64,000 nucleotides of DNA from Arthrobacter sp. GTDB taxonomy: Bacteria; Actinomycetota; Actinomycetes; Actinomycetales; Micrococcaceae. This document shows, in pieces, positions 42,815-51,492 of the stretch. Each line of letters opens with the position of its first letter. The stretch's first letter is position 1. The notes under the pieces were generated by a model. It saw only the letters and a list, made by a program, of their open reading frames with translations, was not told where the DNA came from and made no database searches. The stretch is taken from the NCBI GenBank assembly GCA_031277795.1, contig JAITLQ010000018.1:1-64000 (forward strand), given 5' to 3'. Both the position numbers and the translations under genes were made by a program.

Positions 42815-43303
42815 CTAGCGCAGGTTCACGAACTGCAGGTCGGCGTCCTCGAAGCCGCGCAGGAGCTGCATGGTCTCCTGCAGGTCGTCGCGGGACTTGG
42901 ACGAGACGCGCAGCTCGTCGCCCTGGATGACGGCCTTGACCGACTTGGGGCCCTCCTCGCGGATGAGCTTGGTGATCTTCTTGGCCACGTCCTGGGCGAT
43001 GCCCTCCTTGATGGAGAGCTCGATGCGGTACTCCTTGCCGGAGGCAAAGGGCTCGCCGGTCTCGAGGGACTTGAGCGAGATGCCGCGCTTGACCAGCTTG
43101 GACTCGAACACGTCCAGCACCGCCTTGGCGCGCTCCTCGGCGTTGGCCTTGACCAGGATCTTCTCGCCGGAGAAATCGATCTCCGCGCCGACGCCCTTGA
43201 AGTCGTAGCGCTGGGCGATTTCCTTCTGCGCCTGGTTCAGCGCGTTGGAAACCTCCTGCTTGTCGACCTTGCTGACCACATCGAACGTCGAATCGCTCGC
43301 CAT
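42815..43303 (-). CDS. YajQ-family nucleotide-binding protein
   Basis: A 162-residue DUF520/YajQ protein with two ferredoxin-like domains. It opens MASDSTFDVVSKVDKQEV, followed by NALNQAQKEIAQRYDFKG, both typical; KITKLIREEGPKSVKAVIQGDELRVSSKSRDDLQ, broken here between domains, covers the second half. Members bind nucleotides, and one in Xanthomonas binds c-di-GMP; the role here is unknown. ATG 43303 has AAGGAG at 8 nt. Confidence 0.92.
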   Translation of the reverse strand: MASDSTFDVVSKVDKQEVSNALNQAQKEIAQRYDFKGVGAEIDFSGEKILVKANAEERAKAVLDVFESKLVKRGISLKSLETGEPFASGKEYRIELSIKEGIAQDVAKKITKLIREEGPKSVKAVIQGDELRVSSKSRDDLQETMQLLRGFEDADLQFVNLR

Positions 43304-43474
43304 GACACACTCCTTCTCGCCTGGGGATGACGCCGGACGGGGATCCGGCTCGTCTTGATCACCAGGGTATCGGGCCGAGCGGCGCAGCGTGGGATCACCT
43401 CGATTTCGCGCGGACACGGCAGAGCCTGTATAGTGGTGTGTCGTCGCCGGAACGCGTTTCCGGAGGCCATCTGC

Positions 43475-43556
43475 GGCAGATTACCCGAGCGGCCAAAGGG
43501 GGCTGACTGTAAATCAGCTGGTTCTGCCTACGGGGGTTCGAATCCCTCATCTGCCA
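43475..43556 (+). tRNA. tRNA-Tyr (GTA)
   Basis: 82 nt. The acceptor stem GGCAGAT pairs with ATCTGCC, the anticodon loop reads CTGTAAA with GTA, the variable arm is extended as usual for tRNA-Tyr, and the T arm is GGGGGTTCGAATCCCTC. CCA is not encoded. A T-run terminator follows directly. Confidence 0.97.
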
Positions 43557-43566
43557 CGCAGAAAGA

Positions 43567-43609
43567 ACTTCGCCGGAGTCCTGAATCGGACTCCGGCGAA
43601 GTCGTTTTT
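43567..43609 (+). terminator. Rho-independent terminator of tRNA-Tyr
   Basis: A 15-bp stem (43567-43581 and 43588-43602, ACTTCGCCGG) with loop TGAATC is followed by TCGTTTTTG. It is the clearest canonical terminator in the window. Confidence 0.92.
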
Positions 43610-43655
43610 GCCCGGCGCGTTGTTTTGACGCGCTCCTCCCGGCGGCCCCGAAGCC

Positions 43656-43685
43656 TTGACACTTGCGTGTCGAGACCGGCAGGCT
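43656..43685 (+). promoter_or_regulatory. Promoter of the small gene before rtcB
   Basis: A consensus -35 TTGACA at 43656-43661 is followed after 18 nt by CAGGCT at 43680-43685, close to the actinobacterial -10 TAGGCT. GACAC-TTGC-GTGTC at 43658-43671 is a palindrome overlapping the -35 and could be an operator. Confidence 0.5.
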
Positions 43686-43691
43686 GTCACT

Positions 43692-43712
43692 CACGCCCCG
43701 TGAAGGGGCGTG
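43692..43712 (+). promoter_or_regulatory. 5' UTR hairpin of the small gene
   Basis: CACGCCCC at 43692-43699 pairs with GGGGCGTG at 43705-43712 around GTGAA, near the predicted transcript start and 25 nt before the ATG. It may protect the RNA. Confidence 0.45.
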
Positions 43713-43736
43713 CATCGATCGACTCAAGGACAACTC

Positions 43737-43871
43737 ATGCAGCGCCACAGCTTTGACACGAATCCGGGCTTCTACCCGGGTTCCTGCGGGCTGTCCGCCG
43801 CCATCCTTGAGCAAGCCGAACGCCTGGATGCCAAGCGTTTCCAGCATCGATCGATGGGTCACCAGAGCTGA
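43737..43871 (+). CDS. 44-residue small protein of unknown function
   Basis: ATG 43737 has AAGGA at 6 nt, a promoter-like pair at 43656-43685 and a hairpin terminator starting 29 bp after its stop, so it looks like a complete one-gene unit. The protein starts MQRHSFDTNPGFYPGSCGLS, then has an amphipathic helix AAILEQAERLDAKRFQ and a His/Gln-rich end. It has no membrane helix. Five His and one Cys could bind metal, but nothing proves it. No family is recognised. It lies between tRNA-Tyr and rtcB. Confidence 0.6.
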   Translation: MQRHSFDTNPGFYPGSCGLSAAILEQAERLDAKRFQHRSMGHQS

Positions 43872-43900
43872 GTCATTGCGCCGCAAGGCGCCAGCGTTTC

Positions 43901-43940
43901 AGCCCCGGAACCTTCTTCGGTCCGGGGCTTCTTCCTTTCC
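43901..43940 (+). terminator. Terminator of the small gene
   Basis: AGCCCCGGA at 43901-43909 and TCCGGGGCT at 43921-43929 pair, extended by CC/GG around TTCTTC with one bulged A, and are followed by the T-rich TCTTCCTTTCC. Confidence 0.75.
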
Positions 43941-44068
43941 TGCGCCGCTCGCCACGAGCGTACGGCGCCGGAGTGCACGGGGAGGATCGTTCCGGATCCC
44001 ACCCCGCCTCGAATCCACCGACGTCCGGCCGGCGTCGTTGGGGAGAGGCGCACACCAAGGAAAGTGAA

Positions 44069-45235
44069 ATGGAAAGGATCAACAGCCGGCTCATGAATTG
44101 GGCTTCCATCCTCGATGAGAAGACCAAGGAGCAGGCCATTGCGACCTCGTCGCTGCCGTTCATTTACCCGCACCTGGCACTCATGCCCGATGCCCACTTG
44201 GGCAAGGGCGCCACGGTCGGATCGGTCATCCCCACGCTGGGGACGATCATTCCTGCCGCCGTGGGGGTGGACATCGGCTGCGGCATGATCGCCGTGAAGA
44301 CTCAGTTCACCGCCAGCGAGCTGCCGCAGGATCGGCGCGCGGTCCGCGAGGCCATCGAGCGGGCCATCCCGCTCTCGGCCGGCGTGTACAACAAGAAGAT
44401 CGTGGCCACCGCGGTTCCTCGCCTCGAGGAACTCGCGCAGCGGGCCGAGCGGGCCGGATTCGATCCGGCCTCGTACGCCGGGAACTGGAAGCACCAGCTC
44501 GGCACTCTCGGCTCGGGCAACCACTTCATCGAGATCTCCCTCGATGAACAGGACGCGGTGTGGCTGTTCCTCCACTCCGGCTCGCGCGGGGTGGGGAACA
44601 AGATCGCCCAGCACCACATCAAGGTGGCCTCGGCACTGGCCAAGCGTTGGTGGATCGATCTCCCGGATCCGGATCTGGCGTACCTCGTCGAGGGAACCGA
44701 CGAGTTCAACGCCTACATCCGGGAACTGCGCTGGGCGCAGCACTTCGCCCTGCTCAACCGTGAGGAAATGATGGACCGCGTGATCCGCCAGGTGGGGGAG
44801 TGGGTGGGAACGCCCGTCGAGGAAGCGGAGCGGATCAACTGCCACCACAACTTCACGGAGTCCGAGACGCACTTCGGCAAGCGCGTGTGGGTCTCCCGGA
44901 AGGGCGCCATCAAGGCGGCCCCGGGCGACGACGGGCTCATCCCGGGGTCCATGGGCACCGCGTCCTATGTGGTGCGTGGGCTCGGGAACCCGGTCGCGTT
45001 GCATTCCTCGCCGCACGGTGCAGGGCGCGAGTACTCGCGCTCGGCGGCGCGGCGGACCTTCAGCCTCGAGCAGCTGCGCGAGGCGATGGTCGGCATCGAA
45101 TACCGCGACACCGATGCCTTCATCGACGAGATCCCGGCCGCGTACAAGCCGATCGACCAGGTCATGGCGGACGCCGCCGACCTCGTCGAGATCCGGCACA
45201 CGCTGCGCCAGATCGTCAACGTGAAGGGCGACTGA
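44069..45235 (+). CDS. rtcB: RtcB-family RNA ligase
   Basis: A 388-residue RNA 3'-phosphate/5'-OH ligase, using GTP and Mn to reseal broken RNA such as cleaved tRNA. Metal ligands lie in MPDAHLGKG, VDIGCGM (Cys about residue 71), GSGNHFIE and FLHSGSRG; the histidine guanylylated in catalysis is in SSPHGAGRE (about residue 317). Length fits the shorter bacterial branch. AAGGA precedes ATG 44069 at 7 nt. No archease, RtcA or RtcR gene is adjacent. Confidence 0.93.
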   Translation: MERINSRLMNWASILDEKTKEQAIATSSLPFIYPHLALMPDAHLGKGATVGSVIPTLGTIIPAAVGVDIGCGMIAVKTQFTASELPQDRRAVREAIERAIPLSAGVYNKKIVATAVPRLEELAQRAERAGFDPASYAGNWKHQLGTLGSGNHFIEISLDEQDAVWLFLHSGSRGVGNKIAQHHIKVASALAKRWWIDLPDPDLAYLVEGTDEFNAYIRELRWAQHFALLNREEMMDRVIRQVGEWVGTPVEEAERINCHHNFTESETHFGKRVWVSRKGAIKAAPGDDGLIPGSMGTASYVVRGLGNPVALHSSPHGAGREYSRSAARRTFSLEQLREAMVGIEYRDTDAFIDEIPAAYKPIDQVMADAADLVEIRHTLRQIVNVKGD

Positions 45236-45311
45236 GAGGCGGGCCCGGGGACGCCCCCGGGCCCGCCTCCCGCGTGCCGGCGGCCCGCACCGAGCTACCC
45301 CACCCTTCCGA

Positions 45312-45367
45312 ATCGGAGTGGGTTCGGTACGCTTTTCGGCCCAAAACCGTACCGAACCCACTCCGAT
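45312..45367. repeat. P1 palindromic repeat, copy 3
   Basis: 20-nt arms (45312-45331 and 45348-45367, ATCGGAGTGGG then TTCGGTACG) pair perfectly; after one mismatch TTTT/AAAA extends the stem. It begins 77 bp after rtcB. Confidence 0.85.
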
Positions 45368-45582
45368 CTGTGGGAAAGAGCGGGGACGTGGGGGAGTCGA
45401 GCCGGGCGTCGGGAAGGGGAACATCGGGGCGGGAGAGGCGCTCCCGGGGCCACCGGTCGGCGGCGCGACCCTTGCGGCGAGCCGTTCGCTTGTCGCCGGG
45501 GAGGGACCGCAGAGGAGAGGTGCCCGACGTCGCGTGGCGACCACCCGCCGGCGGGCACCCCCAGCGCTCTTCCCTCCTCCAA

Positions 45583-45638
45583 ATCGGAGTGCCTTCGGTA
45601 CGCTTTTCGGCGCAAAACCGTACCGAACCCACTCCGAT
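45583..45638. repeat. P1 palindromic repeat, copy 4 (hybrid)
   Basis: Arms 45583-45602 and 45619-45638 pair except for two C-C mismatches. The left arm carries the GTGCCTT variant of copy 2 and the right arm the AACCCAC of copy 3, so this copy looks like a recombinant. Confidence 0.8.
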
Positions 45639-45791
45639 TCTGAGAAAGGAGGGGCCCGACTCCGTGAGGGAGGAGGGAGCCCGGCGGGCGGAGAGCGGGC
45701 GCCCGACGGCGGGTGGTCACCACTCGCTCGTCGCGCGGAACGGTCGGCGCCCCATCATTCGCCGCGACAGCCCCTTGTCTGCGCCTCCGAC

Positions 45792-45809
45792 CGACCATAC
45801 GGTTGGTCG
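45792..45809. promoter_or_regulatory. Operator-like palindrome upstream of the amine-oxidase-like gene
   Basis: CGACCA at 45792-45797 and TGGTCG at 45804-45809 flank TACGGT, 31 bp before the ATG. The shape suits a TetR- or GntR-type repressor. Confidence 0.4.
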
Positions 45810-45840
45810 TGATGCACCTCACTCGCGCGGAAGGAACCTC

Positions 45841-47211
45841 ATGATCAACGGCCACGTCTCCCATTGGTGGGAGCAGATCGGCGCCCCCACGCCCCGCCCG
45901 GAGCTGCCCGGGGACCTCCAGGTGGACGTGGCGATCGTGGGCGCCGGCTACACGGGGCTGTGGACCGCGTACTACCTGAAGCGCGCGCAGCCGGATCTGC
46001 GCATCGCGATCATCGAGCAGCGCCACGCCGGCTACGGGGCCTCCGGCCGCAACGGCGGCTGGCTGACCAACTCCATCACGGGCGGCCGCGAGCAATATGT
46101 GAAGGCACACGGCAAGGACGCCGCCGAGCGCTTTCAGGCCACCATGAACGCCACGGTGGACGAGGTCATCTCCGTGGCAAGCGCCGAGGGCATCGACGCC
46201 GACCTGAAGAAGGGCGGCGAGTTCAACGTCGCCTACACCCCGGCCCAGGCCGGGCGGCTTCGCGCCTTCGTGGAGGACGAGGCGCGGTGGCGCCACGCCG
46301 ACGTCGAGCTCCTCGACCCCGCATCCGCCACCGCCCAGATCAACGTCGAGGGCACCCTCGCCGCCGCCTGGCACCCGCATGCCGCGCGGATCCAACCGGC
46401 CAAGCTCGTGCGCGGACTCGCGCAGGCGGTGGAACGCCTCGGCGTGAGCATTTACGAGGGAACCACCGCGCTGGCCATCGAGCCGCGCCGCGTCCTCACG
46501 GACCGCGGCACGGTCAGCGCCGACTACGTCGTCCGCGCCACCGAGGGCTTCACCGCCAACCTGAGGGGCCTGCACCGCGCCTGGCTGCCCATGAACTCCT
46601 CGCTCATCGCGACCGAGCCACTCTCGGCCGGCGTGTGGGAGCAGATCGGCTGGGACCGCGGCCAGGTGCTCGGCGACTTCGCCCACGTCTACATGTACGC
46701 CCAGCGCACGGGGGACGACCGCATCGCCATCGGCGGGCGCGGCGTGCCCTACAAGTACGGCTCGCGCACCGACCTGGACGGTCAGACCCCGCAGCGCACC
46801 GTCGACACGCTTACCGAGATCCTGCACCGCTTCTTCCCGTCCACCCGCGGCGCGGCGATCGACCACGCGTGGTCAGGCGTCCTCGGCGTCCCGCGCGATT
46901 GGGCCGCCACCGTGGGGCTCGACCCCGCCACGGGCCTGGCCTGGGCCGGCGGCTACGTCGGCACGGGCGTCACGACCACCAACCTCGCCGGGCGCACCCT
47001 CGCCGACCTCATCCTGGGCCGCGGCACCGAGCTGACCTCCCTCCCGTGGGTCAACCACCGCGTGCGGCAGTGGGAGATCGAGCCGCTGCGCTGGATCGCC
47101 ACGCACGGCCTCTACGCCGCCTACGGCCGCGCCGACCGCGCCGAGGCGGCGGGCGCCACGAAGACCCCGCGCATCGCGGCGCTCGCCGACAAGGTCGCCG
47201 GGCGCTCCTGA
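45841..47211 (+). CDS. FAD-dependent amine oxidase-like protein (gamma-glutamylputrescine oxidase type)
   Basis: A 456-residue DAO-fold flavoprotein. It starts HVSHWWEQIGAPTPRPELPGD, then DVAIVGAGYTGLWTAYYL binds FAD, and GASGRNGGWLTNSITGG is typical of the PuuB/OrdL group. WSGVLGVPRDWAATVGLD and GGYVGTGVTTTNLAGRTLADL close the FAD site. PuuB-like enzymes oxidise glutamylated polyamines, but relatives use other amines; the substrate is unknown and no Puu neighbours are present. GGAAGGA lies upstream of ATG 45841. Confidence 0.85.
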   Translation: MINGHVSHWWEQIGAPTPRPELPGDLQVDVAIVGAGYTGLWTAYYLKRAQPDLRIAIIEQRHAGYGASGRNGGWLTNSITGGREQYVKAHGKDAAERFQATMNATVDEVISVASAEGIDADLKKGGEFNVAYTPAQAGRLRAFVEDEARWRHADVELLDPASATAQINVEGTLAAAWHPHAARIQPAKLVRGLAQAVERLGVSIYEGTTALAIEPRRVLTDRGTVSADYVVRATEGFTANLRGLHRAWLPMNSSLIATEPLSAGVWEQIGWDRGQVLGDFAHVYMYAQRTGDDRIAIGGRGVPYKYGSRTDLDGQTPQRTVDTLTEILHRFFPSTRGAAIDHAWSGVLGVPRDWAATVGLDPATGLAWAGGYVGTGVTTTNLAGRTLADLILGRGTELTSLPWVNHRVRQWEIEPLRWIATHGLYAAYGRADRAEAAGATKTPRIAALADKVAGRS

Positions 47212-47221
47212 CGCATCCAGC

Positions 47222-47267
47222 GCACGACGACGCCCGCTCGCCTTTCCCGGGGAAGGGCGAGCGGGCG
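47222..47267. repeat. P2-related palindrome, copy 3 (decayed flank)
   Basis: GCACGACGA at 47222-47230 leads into CGCCCGCTCGCC (47231-47242), which pairs with 47256-47267. Unlike copies 1 and 2, the outer GCACGACGA has no matching partner on the right. It lies between convergent genes. Confidence 0.65.
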
Positions 47268-47293
47268 CGTGGTCGCCTCGGGCGGGCGCCGCG

Positions 47294-48952
47294 TCAGCGG
47301 TTCTGCTCGATGACCTCGTACTGGTGCGGGGCGATGACGGCGCCGGAGATGCGCAGGTCGAGCGTCAGGAAGGGGCGCGTGGCGGGGTCCTCCTCGCGCC
47401 ACGCGGCCAGCGCCGCGAGGTCCTCGAGCCGGGTCACCACCACGCCGCGCCCACCGAACGCCTCCGTCAGCGCCGCGAAGTCCACCTGCTCGATGAGCAT
47501 GGGCGAGCGCTCGAGCCCGAGCACGCCGTAGAGGTTCACCTCGGCGCCGTAGGCGGCGTCGTTCCAGACCACGGCCAGGCCGCGGCCGCCGCAGTGGCGC
47601 ACCGCCGTCTCCAGGTCGGGCAGTGCCATGAGCCCGCCGCCGTCCCCGGAGGAGAGCACCACGGTGGACTCGGGGCGCGCATCGGCGGCGCCAGGCATGG
47701 ACGGGAAACCCGTGCCGATCGTCTGGTACGCGGTGCCGACCATGAGCATGCGGTCGGGGCGCGCCACGGGCCAATACATGTTCGCCCAGCCGAGGAAGTG
47801 GCCGCCGTCGGAGACCACCACGCGCTCGGCGGGAAGCAGCGGTGCCAGCGCCGCGGCGGCCGCGCGCGGGTCCAGCCGGCCGTCCTCGGCCAGCTCGGCG
47901 GGCACCTCGCGCTGAAGGAGGGCGGCAAAGTCCTGCCCCTCGCGCCAACCCGACCCCGCTCCGTCGAGCCCCTTGGTGCGCAGTCGGGAGACGAGCTCCC
48001 CGGCGACCCACGCGGCGTCGCCGCGCAGGTAGGTGCCCACGTGGGCGTGGGTGGCGGTGGGCTCGGTGTCCACCTGGATGACGCGCGTGCCGGGGGCAAA
48101 GAGCGCGCCGAAGCGCATCGTGAACTGGTTCAGGCCCGCGCCAAAGACCACGGCGACGTCGGCCTCGCGGACGAGGTCCATCGCGGCGGGCGCGCCGAAG
48201 CCGCCGGCCACGCCGAGGTCGAACTCGCCCGCGGGGAAGAGCCCGCGGCCCAGCGCGGAGGTGGCGGTGACGGCGTGGGTCAGCGCGGCGAGCTCGCCCA
48301 GCGCCTCGCCGGCGCCGGAGAGCCACGCGCCGCGCCCCGCCAGCAGGAAGGGGCGCTCGGCCCCGGCCAGCGCCTCGGCGATCGAGGCGAGGGTGGCCTC
48401 GGCGAACTCACCGGCCGGAACCACGGGCGGCACGGGCCGCGCGGGGGCCGTGGCCGGGACCGGCCCGGCCTCGAGGCGCGCCACGTCGTAGGGGATGGCG
48501 AGCACGGTGGGCACGTTGAAGCGCAGCGCGTGCTCCACGGCGATCGACGTGGTGGCGGCGGCGTCGGTCAGGCCCACGGTGTACGTGCGGGCGCCCACGG
48601 CCGAGGCCATGGCGATCTGGTCGACGTCCCACGGGCGCGGGCCGGACGTCGGCTCGTCGCCCACCACGAGGACGAGGGGCACGTGCGCCTGCACCGCCTC
48701 GGCCAGCGCCGTCATGGTGTTGGTGAAGCCGGCCCCGTACGTGGTGGTGGCGGCGGCCAGCCCGCCGCCCGCGCGGAAGTGGGCGTCGGCGGCGAACACG
48801 GCGCCGGCCTCGTGGCGCACCGGCACGTAGCTGGCGTCGGTGTCGCGCACGAGCGCGTCGAGGAAGTAGGCGTTGCCGTTGCCCATCACGCCGTAGACGT
48901 GCGTGAGATGGGAGGCGAGGGTCGTTGCCACATGGGCGGACACGGAGGGCAT
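47294..48952 (-). CDS. Thiamine-diphosphate-dependent enzyme, acetolactate synthase-like
   Basis: A 552-residue three-domain ThDP enzyme. VYGVMGNGNAYFLDAL and VRHEAGAVFAADAHFRAGG open the Pyr domain, the latter with the activating Glu (about residue 50). The central domain is FLLAGRGAWLSGAGEAL; the PP domain carries SGDGGGLMALPDLETAVRH and VVWNDAAYGAEVNLYG (GDG...N). This family includes acetolactate synthase, benzoylformate decarboxylase and others; the substrate cannot be read here, and no ilvN-type small subunit is adjacent. ATG 48952 has AAGGA at 5 nt. Confidence 0.85.
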   Translation of the reverse strand: MPSVSAHVATTLASHLTHVYGVMGNGNAYFLDALVRDTDASYVPVRHEAGAVFAADAHFRAGGGLAAATTTYGAGFTNTMTALAEAVQAHVPLVLVVGDEPTSGPRPWDVDQIAMASAVGARTYTVGLTDAAATTSIAVEHALRFNVPTVLAIPYDVARLEAGPVPATAPARPVPPVVPAGEFAEATLASIAEALAGAERPFLLAGRGAWLSGAGEALGELAALTHAVTATSALGRGLFPAGEFDLGVAGGFGAPAAMDLVREADVAVVFGAGLNQFTMRFGALFAPGTRVIQVDTEPTATHAHVGTYLRGDAAWVAGELVSRLRTKGLDGAGSGWREGQDFAALLQREVPAELAEDGRLDPRAAAAALAPLLPAERVVVSDGGHFLGWANMYWPVARPDRMLMVGTAYQTIGTGFPSMPGAADARPESTVVLSSGDGGGLMALPDLETAVRHCGGRGLAVVWNDAAYGAEVNLYGVLGLERSPMLIEQVDFAALTEAFGGRGVVVTRLEDLAALAAWREEDPATRPFLTLDLRISGAVIAPHQYEVIEQNR

Positions 48953-48965
48953 GGGGATCCTTTGC

Positions 48966-49005
48966 GCGAGACTCGAGGAATGGGGTGATTCCGTATGTGT
49001 CTCGC
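48966..49005. promoter_or_regulatory. Inverted repeat upstream of the ThDP enzyme
   Basis: GCGAGAC at 48966-48972 and GTCTCGC at 48999-49005 lie in the 5' region of the ThDP gene, starting 13 bp from its ATG. Possible operator or leader stem. Confidence 0.3.
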
Positions 49006-49187
49006 AAGACCGGCCCGGCGCGAACGCTTCCGGACTAGCTGGTGCCCCTTTTTCGGGCCCTGGCGGGCCCGTGGCCCGCTTACGACACCTTGATCCTAGG
49101 GGACGACGGCGCACGGTCGCATCCGCGCTTGCCTCGCCTTGTGGACGGGGCATCGCCCGCGGGGCCGCGCGAGGCTAGGGTGAGGGC

Positions 49188-49586
49188 ATGGCAACCATCA
49201 ATGTGACCGAGAGCACCTTCGGCGAGGTGATCGAGTCAAACCCGATCGTCTTCGTCGACTTCTGGGCCGCGTGGTGCGGGCCGTGCAGGGGGTTCGCCCC
49301 CGTCTACGACGCGGTGTCGGCCGATCACCCCGACGCGGTGTTCGCCAAGGTGGACACCGAGGCGGAGCAGGCGCTCGCCGCCGCGGCCAACATCACCTCG
49401 ATCCCCACGCTCATGGCGTTTAGGGACAAGGTGCTCGTCTACTCGGAGCCCGGCGCGCTCAGCCGCACCGACTTCGCGGACCTGGTCGAGGCCGTCAAGG
49501 CCATCGACATGAAGGACGTCCACGCCCGCATCGCGGCGGAGGAACAGGCCCGCAACGGCGTGCAGCCGCCCAGCGCCGAGGCCTGA
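49188..49586 (+). CDS. trxA: Thioredoxin
   Basis: A 132-residue thioredoxin-fold protein with the redox motif WAAWCGPCRGF (Cys30 and Cys33) and the cis-proline in SIPTLMAF. The C-terminus has about 20 extra residues after the fold. It reduces protein disulfides in the cytoplasm. It precedes the acyl-CoA ligase by 31 bp and may share its transcript, though a functional link is not obvious. Confidence 0.92.
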   Translation: MATINVTESTFGEVIESNPIVFVDFWAAWCGPCRGFAPVYDAVSADHPDAVFAKVDTEAEQALAAAANITSIPTLMAFRDKVLVYSEPGALSRTDFADLVEAVKAIDMKDVHARIAAEEQARNGVQPPSAEA

Positions 49587-49617
49587 GCGCGCACGCCGGG
49601 ACACCGAGGGGGAGGCC

Positions 49618-51354
49618 ATGAGCCAGGAGACGAAGGAGCCGGCGTACACCGCCGGGATCGAGGAACTCGAACTGCCCGAGGTGGGGATCGGCGAGCACTT
49701 CGCCTCGGTCGCCGCCAGGCACGGGGACCGGCCGGCGGTCATCGAGGCCTCCACGGGACGGGAGCTGAGCTACGCCGAGCTGCTGGGGCAGGCGCGCCTC
49801 ACGGCGCGGGGCCTGCTGGCCGCCGGCCTCGCGCCGGGGGACCGGGTGGGCATCTACTCGCCCAATTGCGCCGAGTGGACGGTGCTGCAGTACGGGGCGG
49901 CGCTCGCCGGCCTCATCCTCGTGAACCTCAACCCCGCCTACCGAGTCCACGAGCTGGCGTACGTGCTGCGCCAGTGCTCCATGAGCGCGCTGGTGGTCGC
50001 GCCGCCGGACGCGCGCAGCGATGCCCCGGCCCTGGCCCGGCAGGTGGCGGCCGAGGCCCCGGCGTTGCGCACGCTCGTGATGCTGCCCGCCCCGGGGGAG
50101 ATCGGCCCGGATTCGTATGGGCACGCCCGCTCCGGCACGCACCTGCTCGGCACAGCCGAGGGCCGCCGCCCGCTCACCGAGCTCACGTGGGGCGAGCTCC
50201 TGGACGGCGCCGGAGCCGTGAGCCAGGAACAGCTGGAGGAACGGGTGGGCCCGGCGGATCCGCACGCCCCCATCAACCTGCAGTACACCTCTGGCACCAC
50301 CGGCTTCCCCAAGGGCGTGACCCTCACGCACCACAATCTGCTGGGCAACGGCTTCCACATCGGCGAGTTGCTGCGCTACACCGAGCACGATGCCGTGGTG
50401 CTTCCCGTGCCGCTCTTTCATTGCTTCGGCATGGTCATCGGCAACCTCGCGGCGCTCTCGCACGGAGCCGCCACGATCCTGCCCTCGCGCGGCTTCGAGG
50501 CACCGGCCGCGCTCGCGGCGGTGCAGCGCTACGGCGCCACGAGCCTGTACGGCGTGCCCACCATGTTCATCGCCGAGCTCAACCTTCCGGACGCCACGAG
50601 CTACGACCTCTCCACGCTGCGCACGGGCGTCATGGCGGGCTCGCCTTGCCCCGAGGAGATCATGCGCAAGGTGATCTCGCAGATGCACATGTCCGAGGTC
50701 GCCATTTGCTACGGCATGACGGAGACGAGCCCCGTCTCCACCATGACCCGCATCGGCGACTCGCTGATCCACCAGACGCAGACGGTGGGGCGGACCATGC
50801 CGCGCCTCGAATCGAAGATCGTGGATCCGGCCACGGGCGAGCTGCTGCGGCGCGGCGAGTCCGGGGAGCTGTGCACGCGCGGCTACTCGGTCATGGCCGG
50901 GTACTGGGACCAGCCGGAGCAGACCGCGGCGGCGATCGACTCCGAGGGCTGGATGCATACCGGCGATCTCGCGAGCATGGGCGAGGACGGCTACATCGCG
51001 ATCGAGGGGCGCATCAAGGACCTCATCATCCGCGGCGGCGAGAACATCTCCCCGCGAGAGGTCGAGGAGTTCCTCTACTCCCACCCGCTCATCCAGGACG
51101 TGCAGGTCATCGGCGTGCCGGACGAGCGCCTCGGCGAGGAGGTCATGGCCTGCGTGGTCCTCATGGAGGGCGTGGACGGCCTCACCATCGAGGAGCTGCG
51201 CGAGTTCTCCGCCGGCCGCATCGCCCACTACAAGATCCCCCGCTACCTGCGCGTCCTGCCGGCCTTCCCCATGACGGTCTCCGGCAAGGTGCGCAAGGTC
51301 GAGCTGCGCGAGGAGGCCGCCGCCGAGCTCGCGGCCGAGCGCGAGCCGAGCTAG
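49618..51354 (+). CDS. AMP-binding acyl-CoA synthetase
   Basis: A 578-residue adenylate-forming ligase of the FadD/medium-to-long-chain class, activating a carboxylic acid with ATP and CoA. The ATP loop is [13 protein letters not shown] (about residue 223). [46 protein letters not shown], split here at its motifs A5, A7 and A8, and the C-terminal catalytic lysine in [13 protein letters not shown] are present. The 3' end lies 138 bp before the TSUP gene. Confidence 0.92.
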   Translation: MSQETKEPAYTAGIEELELPEVGIGEHFASVAARHGDRPAVIEASTGRELSYAELLGQARLTARGLLAAGLAPGDRVGIYSPNCAEWTVLQYGAALAGLILVNLNPAYRVHELAYVLRQCSMSALVVAPPDARSDAPALARQVAAEAPALRTLVMLPAPGEIGPDSYGHARSGTHLLGTAEGRRPLTELTWGELLDGAGAVSQEQLEERVGPADPHAPINLQYTSGTTGFPKGVTLTHHNLLGNGFHIGELLRYTEHDAVVLPVPLFHCFGMVIGNLAALSHGAATILPSRGFEAPAALAAVQRYGATSLYGVPTMFIAELNLPDATSYDLSTLRTGVMAGSPCPEEIMRKVISQMHMSEVAICYGMTETSPVSTMTRIGDSLIHQTQTVGRTMPRLESKIVDPATGELLRRGESGELCTRGYSVMAGYWDQPEQTAAAIDSEGWMHTGDLASMGEDGYIAIEGRIKDLIIRGGENISPREVEEFLYSHPLIQDVQVIGVPDERLGEEVMACVVLMEGVDGLTIEELREFSAGRIAHYKIPRYLRVLPAFPMTVSGKVRKVELREEAAAELAAEREPS

Positions 51355-51492
51355 CCCGCGCCCACGGCGCCGCCGCGCTGGGTGGCCGCCGCCCGCCGTC
51401 GCGCGGTGACGGACCGGGCGCCCGACGCCGCGGGGAGGCTTGGCCACGAAGGCACGGCGCGGCGCGGCGCGTGGCTGGGGCAGGATGGTGGG

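Larger units (their letters stand above)
45236..45840. other. 605-bp gap holding two P1 palindromes and a direct repeat
   Basis: No gene was found. P1 copies lie at 45312-45367 and 45583-45638. Between and after them GCCCGACG-rich 23-mers at 45522-45544 and 45701-45723 match at 19 of 23 bases. The palindrome at 45792-45809 and an RBS precede the next gene. Confidence 0.65.
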
